Below, in pieces: positions 58,526 through 64,000 of a stretch of DNA of 64,000 nucleotides (the stretch's first letter is position 1; each line of letters starts with the position of its first letter). The translations under genes were made by a program, and so were the position numbers. This stretch comes from Verrucomicrobiota bacterium (GTDB lineage: Bacteria; Verrucomicrobiota; Verrucomicrobiia; Limisphaerales; J093): assembly GCA_027493615.1 (NCBI GenBank), contig JAOSKK010000001.1:301629-365628 (forward strand). The letters are read 5' to 3'. The notes below the pieces were generated by a model. It made no database searches, was not told where the DNA came from, and saw only the letters and a list, made by a program, of their open reading frames with translations.

Positions 58526-59221
58526 ATGAGAATTGACGTTCTCACGTTGTTCCCCGCGATGTTCGCCGGCCCGCTCGACGAGAGCATCATCAAGCGGGCG
58601 CGGGACCAGGGGCTGCTCGAGCTCAAGTTGCATTCCCTGCGGGACTGGACGCATGACCGACATCGGACGGTGGATGACCGACCTTTCGGTGGCGGCCCGG
58701 GCATGCTGCTGAAGCCGGAACCGATCTTTGAAGCCGTCGAGAGTCTGCGCCGGCCGGACAGTCGGGTGATCCTGCTCAGCCCGGCGGGGCGGTTGTTGAC
58801 CCAGGCGGTGGCGCACGAGTTGGCCGGGGTGCCGCACTTGGTGTTGCTTTGCGGCAGCTACGAAGGCGTCGACGAGCGGGTGCGGGAGTTCCTGGTGGAT
58901 GACGACCTGTCCATCGGGGACTACGTGCTCACGAACGGGGCGCTGCCGGCGATGGTACTGATTGACGTGGTGACGCGGCTGTTGCCGGGTGTACTGGGTG
59001 ATGACGCGAGTTCCCGGGACGAGTCGTTCAGCGCCGGGGGCCTCGAGTACCCGCAGTACACGCGGCCGGCGGAGTTTCGGGGGCTGAAGGTGCCCGAGGT
59101 GTTGGTCTCGGGGCACCATGCCGCGATTGCGCAATGGCGCGCCCGGCAGGCGTGGATGCGGACGCTCCAGCGCCGCCCGGACCTTGCCGCGAAGGCTCCG
59201 CCCGGGTCCGGATCGGTGTGA
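58526..59221 (+). CDS. trmD: tRNA (guanine37-N1)-methyltransferase
   Basis: SPOUT enzyme that methylates G37 of tRNAs, preventing frameshifting. 231 residues. [20 protein letters not shown] (20) opens; [20 protein letters not shown] (20) and [14 protein letters not shown] follow. The SAM-binding trefoil knot has [16 protein letters not shown] and [18 protein letters not shown], and [15 protein letters not shown] closes the catalytic region. The start is ATG 58526; the frame open before it is Arg/Gly-rich and overlaps the KH gene. Intact. rplS follows after 18 bases. Confidence 0.96.
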   Translation: MRIDVLTLFPAMFAGPLDESIIKRARDQGLLELKLHSLRDWTHDRHRTVDDRPFGGGPGMLLKPEPIFEAVESLRRPDSRVILLSPAGRLLTQAVAHELAGVPHLVLLCGSYEGVDERVREFLVDDDLSIGDYVLTNGALPAMVLIDVVTRLLPGVLGDDASSRDESFSAGGLEYPQYTRPAEFRGLKVPEVLVSGHHAAIAQWRARQAWMRTLQRRPDLAAKAPPGSGSV

Positions 59222-59239
59222 GAGAAAGGGCTTAGCGAT

Positions 59240-59677
59240 ATGAACCAGGCATTATTGGACAAGATCGAGTCGGCGCAGTGGCGGCAGCAGCCGCTCCAGT
59301 TCCACGTGGGCGACACCGTCCGCGTGCACACGAAGGTGGTCGAGGGGGACAAGGAGCGCATCCAGGTGTTCACCGGTGTCGTGATCGGCCGGCGTGGCCA
59401 CGGGCTCAACGCCACGTTCACCGTCCGGCGGATCAGCTACGGCGAGGGGGTCGAACGCGTCTTCCCGGTCCATTCGCCGCGCGTAGAGAAGGTCGAGGTC
59501 GAGCGGGCCGGCCGCGTGCGGCGCGCCAAGCTGACTTACCTGCGCAAACGCATCGGCAAGGGCGCCATGGCGGTCAAGGAGCGGGAGACCCGCCTGCGCA
59601 CCGCCCCGGGCGAACCCGCATCGGCGGCGTCCGGAGCGTCCCCGGAGACAGCGACGGCTGCCGCGGGGCAACCTTAG
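59240..59677 (+). CDS. rplS: 50S ribosomal protein L19
   Basis: 145 residues. [20 protein letters not shown] (20), [20 protein letters not shown] (20), [20 protein letters not shown] (20) and [20 protein letters not shown] (20) are the full L19 core. A 30-residue Ala/Pro-rich C-terminal tail ([17 protein letters not shown]) extends the usual 115-120 residues. Intact frame, preceded by AGAAAGGGC. It ends the ribosomal part of the operon; rnhB starts 49 bases later. Confidence 0.97.
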   Translation: MNQALLDKIESAQWRQQPLQFHVGDTVRVHTKVVEGDKERIQVFTGVVIGRRGHGLNATFTVRRISYGEGVERVFPVHSPRVEKVEVERAGRVRRAKLTYLRKRIGKGAMAVKERETRLRTAPGEPASAASGASPETATAAAGQP

Positions 59678-59726
59678 GCCTGGCAACGTGCCGGGCTTCG
59701 ATCGCCTGGCAGGTTGCTGACGGCGC

Positions 59727-60415
59727 TTGGCGGTGAAGCCCAACCGGCCGCCACCGGCGGGTTTCACTTCGCGCGACGTGGATCGACTGGCCTTCGAGCG
59801 TCAGCTCTGGTGCGCAGGACGGCGCCAGATCGCGGGCGTCGACGAGGCGGGACGGGGCCCGCTGGCGGGACCGGTCGTGGCTGCCGCCGTGGTGGTTCCC
59901 CCGGGCTGGATCGAACGGGGATGGCCGGCAATGCTCGCCGGCCTGAATGATTCGAAGCAGCTCACCGCCACCGAGCGGGAACGCTTCTTCCGCGAGCTGA
60001 CCGGTTGCGCCGAACTCCGCTATGGCATCGCCGCGGTGGAGGCAGGCGAGATTGACCAGCTCAACATCCTGCGGGCCACGCATCGGGCAATGCGCGAGGC
60101 CATGGCGCTCCTGACGCCCCCCGCCGATCATGCCCTGGTCGACGGTCTTCCCGTGCCGGCGTTGCCTTGTCCGCACACGGCCCTGGTGAGAGGGGACGCA
60201 CGCAGCTACGCGATCGCCGCGGCCAGTGTGCTGGCCAAGGTCACGCGGGACCGGCGCATGCTGGAGGCGGACCGGGCGTATCCGCCTACGGCTTCGCCCG
60301 GCACAAGGGCTATCCCACCCGCGAACACCTCGCCGCGATCGAGCGTCACGGGCCCTGTCCCCTTCACCGCCGCAGCTTTGCGCCGCTGCGGAGTGCCGGA
60401 CCGGAGCTGTGGTGA
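59727..60415 (+). CDS. rnhB: Ribonuclease HII
   Basis: Removes RNA from RNA/DNA hybrids and single ribonucleotides from DNA. About 230 residues. The active site begins [20 protein letters not shown] (20) with the DE pair, [19 protein letters not shown] (19), then [10 protein letters not shown] (third Asp) and [15 protein letters not shown] (AxxSxxAK). The frame breaks near 60283-60290; with one base added the sequence reads [20 protein letters not shown] (20) and ends [15 protein letters not shown] at TGA 60413-60415. The initiating codon may be GTG 59727 or a nearby one. It overlaps yraN by GTGA. Confidence 0.92.
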
Positions 60416-60849
60416 ACTGGCGGACGTGGTGGCAGCGGTGGCGGGCCAGGTGGAACCCACCCGCGAGGGCGCCGCACCTGGAGCGAGGCCGGTTGGGAGA
60501 ACACGCCGCGCGACGCCATCTGGTCGGGCTGGGCCTCAAGTTTCTGACCGCGAACTTTCGCACGCGCCGCGGCGAGATCGACCTCGTGTTCCGGGACGGC
60601 GCGTGCCTGGTGTTTGTCGAGGTCAAGACACGGTCGTCCGAGGATTGGAATCGTCCGGCCGCGGCGGTGGATGCCGGCAAGCGCCGGCGTCTGACCCGCG
60701 CGGCGCTTGATTATCTGGCCCGGATCAAGCAGCCGTCCGTGCCCGTGCGGTTTGACATCGTGGAAGTGCTGCTCGAGGACGAGAGGGTGTGCGAAGTGCG
60801 GCACCTGCCCAACAGTTTTCCGTTCGCGCCCCCTTATCGCTACGGTTAG
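60412..60849 (+). CDS. yraN: YraN / UPF0102 family nuclease-like protein
   Basis: A 145-residue protein starting at a GTG that overlaps the rnhB stop (GTGA). The core is [20 protein letters not shown] (20), [20 protein letters not shown] (20) and [11 protein letters not shown], with the E-D-ExK arrangement of a restriction-endonuclease-like fold. [16 protein letters not shown] and [18 protein letters not shown] close it. Biochemical function is unproven; position between rnhB and fpg links it to DNA maintenance, as in many genomes. Intact. Confidence 0.92.
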   Translation: MNWRTWWQRWRARWNPPARAPHLERGRLGEHAARRHLVGLGLKFLTANFRTRRGEIDLVFRDGACLVFVEVKTRSSEDWNRPAAAVDAGKRRRLTRAALDYLARIKQPSVPVRFDIVEVLLEDERVCEVRHLPNSFPFAPPYRYG

Positions 60850-60852
60850 CCG

Positions 60853-61706
60853 ATGCCGGAATTGCCCGAAGTCGAAGTGCTGGTCCGCCACCTCGATCCG
60901 CTGGTGCGCGGGGCGCGCATTACCGGGGTGGAGGTGCGTCGCGCGAAGGTGGTCCGGCCGGGCTCCGTGGACGCGTTCACGGCGGCCGTGCAGGGGGCGC
61001 AGTTCGCGGGCGTGCGGCGGCGCGGCAAGTACCTGGTGTTCACGCTGCGTCGCCCGGCGACCCGGGACGAGCTCCCGTTGGTCGGGCATCTGGGCATGAC
61101 CGGGAGGATCCACGTTCAAGCGGCCGGGGCACCGCTGCCGAAGCACACGGCCGTGGTGTTGACGCTGGGCACCCGCTGGCTGGTGTTCGAGGACACCCGC
61201 TGCTTTGGCCGGCTCACACTCGACGCCGGGGTCCTCGCCGGGCTCGGTCCCGAACCGCTCAGCGACGACTTCCAGCCGGCGACGTTCCGGGCGGGACTGC
61301 GGGGTTCGCGGCAGCCGATCAAGGTGCGATTGCTGGACCAGGCGCTCGTGGCGGGGGTGGGCAACATCTACGCGAGCGAGGCCTTGTTCCACGCCGGGAT
61401 CTCCCCGCGCACGGCGGCCGGGCGACTGACGGCCGTTCAGGTGGCCCGCCTGGTCGACGCGATCCGGCAAGTGTTGAGCGAAGCCCTCCGCTTTGGCAGC
61501 ACGGTGCCGCTGGACTGGGCCGGGCAAGGCCGGCGTGACGGGCTCTTCTACTACGGCCGCGCCCCGGGGCGCCGGACTCGTACGAGGAACGGCTTGCCGT
61601 CTACGACCGGGCGGGTGAGCCCTGCCGGCGTTGCGGTGCCCCGATTCGTCGTTTGGTGCAGGCCGCCCGCAGCACGTTCTACTGTGCCCGCTGCCAGCGC
61701 TCTTGA
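60853..61706 (+). CDS. mutM: Formamidopyrimidine-DNA glycosylase
   Basis: Excises oxidised purines such as 8-oxoguanine. [20 protein letters not shown] (20) gives the catalytic Pro2/Glu3, [10 protein letters not shown] the conserved Lys, [15 protein letters not shown] and [10 protein letters not shown] follow, and [20 protein letters not shown] (20) contains the helix-two-turn-helix. The frame breaks near 61562; with one base added it reads [20 protein letters not shown] (20) and the zinc finger [20 protein letters not shown] (20) CARCQRS, stopping at TGA 61704-61706. Without the repair the sequence runs into glcF, which is not real. About 284 residues. Confidence 0.93.
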
Positions 61707-61743
61707 ATGGTCAACGGCCGGTCGACCTGCTAGAGATACCCGC

Positions 61744-63104
61744 ATGACTTCGCCGGGCAGCAGTTACCTCAAGGGCCTGGATTACTCCGTGGTGCAGCAG
61801 TGCATGCACTGCGGATTGTGCCTGCCGACCTGTCCCACCTATGACGCCACCCGGCTCGAACGGCACAGCCCCCGCGGACGCATTGCCCTCATGCGCGCCA
61901 TCGCCGACGACCGGCTGGAGCCTGGCCGGACCTTCGCGGACGAGATGTACTTCTGCCTTGGTTGTCTCGCGTGCATGACGGCCTGCCCGGCGGGCGTGAA
62001 CTACGCCGGGCTCTTCGAACACGCCCGCGCGGAGGCCGAGCGGGTGGGGACGCTGAACACTCCCTGGCGGCGCCTGATCCGCTGGTTCACCGTGAAATGG
62101 CTTTTCATGGACCTGCGCCGCCTGCGGGCCTTCGGACGTCTGCTCCGGGTCTACCAGTGGCGCTGGCTCGGCGTGCAGTCCTTTGTCCGCAAGTGCGGCG
62201 TGCTGCGGTTGCTGCCCCGCCGGTGGCGCGAGCTTGAGGCCATGACCCCCACCTGCCGGCGAAGTTCTCGCAACGGCTCATTGCGGAAGTCACGCCCGCC
62301 GTCGGTCCGCGTCGCTACCGCGTGGCGCTGCTCACCGGTTGTGCCCAGGACCTGATCTTCAGCGACGTCAACCGCGACACCGTCGAGGTCCTGGCGCGCA
62401 ATGGCTGCGAAGTCTTCACGCCCCGCCACCAGCATTGCTGCGGCTCGCTCCATGCCCACAACGGCGAACTGGAGCTGGCCCGCACCCTCGCGCGCCGGAA
62501 CCTGGACCAGTTCCCGCCCGGGCAGTTTGACGCCATCATCACCAACGCCGGCGGCTGCGGCTCGCACCTCAAACACTACGGTGCGCTGCTGGCCGAAGAC
62601 CCTGCGTACCGCGAGCGCGCCGCGTTGTGGGACCGCCGGTGCCAGGACGTGCATGAGTGGCTGGTGGCCATCGGCTTCGAGAAGCCTCCGCCCACCGGCG
62701 GGCCGTCCCTCGTGGTGACCTACCACGAATCCTGCCACCTGAGCCACGCGCAGAAGGTCGTCCAACAACCCCGACAGCTCCTGCAAGCGATCCCGAACCT
62801 GCGGCTCGTCGAGTTGCCCGAGAGCCAGTGGTGTTGCGGCAGTGCCGGCATCTACAACCTGATCCAGCCGGCGATGGCGAACCAACTGCTCGAACGCAAG
62901 CTGGCGCATGTCCGGTCCACGGGCGCCACGGTGGTGGCCACGGCCAACCCCGGCTGCCAACTGCAGTTGGTGAACGGTGCGCGGGCTCGGGGCCTGTCGC
63001 TGCGCGTCGCGCACCCCGTCACGCTGCTTGCCGAGGCGTACCGCCGGACCTGGCGCCCGCCGGTGACCTTTTCCCCATTTACTCCGCGACCGGCCGCCTT
63101 ATAG
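61744..63104 (+). CDS. glcF: Glycolate oxidase iron-sulfur subunit (GlcF-like)
   Basis: About 453 residues. Two ferredoxin-type 4Fe-4S sites: CMHCGLCLPTCPTYD (Cys20, 23, 26, 30) and CLGCLACMTACPAGV. Then two cysteine-rich CCG domains, with LLTGCAQDLIFSDVN, HQHCCGSLHAHNG and TYHESCHLSHAQKV, and QWCCGSAGIYNLIQP near the end. It is the electron-transfer partner of the GlcD flavoprotein; glcD or glcE are not next to it. The frame breaks at 62245-62256 (C run one short); repaired it reads MTPHLPAKFSQRLIAEVTPA (20). ispF starts 8 bases after the stop. Confidence 0.88.
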
Positions 63105-63112
63105 TCGCCGCC

Positions 63113-63592
63113 ATGATCCATGTCGGCATCGGCTACGACGTGCACAGGTTGGTGGAAGGACGGAAACTGGTGTTGGGTGCGGTCGAGATCCCGCACGCGA
63201 AGGGCCTGGAGGGGCACTCGGATGCCGACGTCCTCATCCACGCGCTCTGCGACGCGCTGTTCGGCGCCATGGGCGAGGGCGACATCGGCCACTTTTTCCC
63301 CAACACGGATCCGCGCTGGAAGAACGCCCCGAGCCTCACCTTCCTCCGCGAGGCGGTGCGCATGGTGCATCTGCACAGCGGGCGGGTGATCAACGTGGAC
63401 AGCACCCTCGTGGCCGAGGAGCCCAAGATCGGGCCCTATGTCAAGACCATGCGGCACCGGTTGTCCGAGGCGCTCGAGATCCATCCCGAGCGGGTTGCCA
63501 TCAAGGCCACCACCAACGAGGGGTTGGGCTTCCTGGGGCGGGGCGAAGGCATCGCCGCGATGGTGGTGGCCACGGTGGATCTGCCGCGTTAG
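63113..63592 (+). CDS. ispF: 2-C-methyl-D-erythritol 2,4-cyclodiphosphate synthase
   Basis: Fifth enzyme of the MEP isoprenoid pathway, a zinc trimer. 159 residues. MIHVGIGYDVHRLVEGRKLV (20) holds Asp9 and His11, GHSDADVLIHALCDALFGAM (20) has His43, DIGHFFPNTDPRWK and SLTFLREAVRMVH follow. KATTNEGLGFLGRGEGIAAM (20) is the C-terminal signature. Intact frame; start ATG 63113. It is 8 bases after the glcF stop. Confidence 0.96.
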   Translation: MIHVGIGYDVHRLVEGRKLVLGAVEIPHAKGLEGHSDADVLIHALCDALFGAMGEGDIGHFFPNTDPRWKNAPSLTFLREAVRMVHLHSGRVINVDSTLVAEEPKIGPYVKTMRHRLSEALEIHPERVAIKATTNEGLGFLGRGEGIAAMVVATVDLPR

Positions 63593-63620
63593 GCCGCCCG
63601 GTTGCCACCCCCACCGGACC

Positions 63621-63890
63621 ATGTCCGCCAAGAGCGAAATCGGCTGGAAACACCGCACCGCCGAAGGGGAGCGCCGTGAGGTCTACGCCCGGCACACGGG
63701 CGGCCGCTGGTTGTTTTTCGAGCGCGGCCGCCGCTTCGACGAATGGCAGCCGTTGCCGGATCCTCCGCTCGAGGACTGGCTCGAGTTGCTCGAGGCGGTC
63801 GAGCGACGCGTCCAGCGTCGCCTGCTGCGGCCGGAGGAGCCGGCGCGGATCCGGAAGCGGATTCGCGAGTTGTTCCCGGAAAGGTCTTGA
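63621..63890 (+). CDS. Hypothetical protein, 89 residues
   Basis: Starts at ATG 63621, 28 bases after ispF. The sequence MSAKSEIGWKHRTAEGERRE (20), VYARHTGGRWLFFERGRRFD (20) and PLEDWLELLEAVERRVQRR is unrecognised. The first half looks like a beta-sheet scaffold, the second a basic helix (RIRKRIRELFPE). Small proteins of this layout occur near RNA- or DNA-handling genes in Verrucomicrobiota. No catalytic motif is visible. Confidence 0.6.
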   Translation: MSAKSEIGWKHRTAEGERREVYARHTGGRWLFFERGRRFDEWQPLPDPPLEDWLELLEAVERRVQRRLLRPEEPARIRKRIRELFPERS

Positions 63891-63953
63891 AATCCCGGGG
63901 CGGGGTTCCTAATTTCACGCTGCTCGTGGCGCCTGCCGCGAGCCCGGATGGGT

Positions 63954-64000
63954 CGGGACGTAGCGTAGCTTGGTAGCGCGTCTGAATGGGGTTCAGAAGG
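63954..64000 (+). tRNA. tRNA-Pro (GGG), cut by the window end
   Basis: CGGGACG acceptor strand, then GTAGCGTAGCTTGGTAGCGC D arm, anticodon stem TCTGA/TCAGA around ATGGGGT with anticodon GGG. The T arm and 3' acceptor lie beyond base 64000. Confidence 0.9.

Noticed and set aside
61550..62355. A fusion protein of Fpg and GlcF
   Set aside because: The continuous frame arises from a one-base loss near 61562; the other frame restores the zinc finger and a stop at 61706.
1..64000. CRISPR arrays, prophage or insertion-sequence transposases
   Set aside because: No regularly spaced direct repeats, integrase, capsid or DDE transposase sequence was seen.

Overview
The window is GC-rich bacterial chromosome, most likely from the phylum Verrucomicrobiota (Limisphaerales/Pedosphaera-like). 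The basis is the gene mix: a Minf_1886-family protein, two very large secreted CotH/lamin-tail proteins, several twin-arginine (Tat) leader oxidoreductases of the Gfo/Idh/MocA type, a DUF4874/DUF4832 protein, a sialate-O-acetylesterase-like protein, and a dispersed hairpin repeat between genes. This assignment is inference from protein families; no 16S gene is present.

The left half (about 1-32700) is accessory. It holds two CotH/lamin-tail proteins (1-3231 and 14575-18479, both minus), an alcohol dehydrogenase coupled to a secreted caspase-fold-like protein (3613-6124), a Tat-exported FAD oxidoreductase, a cytochrome c, and a multi-PAS histidine kinase with its response regulator (10879-14497). 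These are followed by a glycosyltransferase/methyltransferase pair facing a polytopic membrane protein, an esterase-metallopeptidase fusion (23043-24692), a two-gene PHP-SMC ATPase (TrlF-like) plus Schlafen/AlbA_2 module (25046-28863), and a DUF4832 operon (29089-32197). After a tRNA-Gly come the L-rhamnose genes rhaT and rhaA and a Phd/PIN toxin-antitoxin pair.

The right half is mostly housekeeping: Minf_1886 and an M16 peptidase, tyrA, rpsA, argF, an RhlE-type helicase, yebC, folA, a Nif3-like gene, speA, then the block rpsP-khpA-trmD-rplS-rnhB-yraN-fpg-glcF-ispF, ending in a truncated tRNA-Pro. Between speA and the rpsP block a promoter, a foldable transcript and two tandem terminators outline a candidate stand-alone non-coding RNA (55907-56167).

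About thirty reading frames, including essential genes (rpsA, tyrA, folA, rnhB, fpg), are broken by single-base shifts, nearly always at G or C runs that look one base too short. Both sides of each break encode intact family sequence, so I read them as sequencing or assembly errors. Broken genes are given as one feature spanning all pieces.
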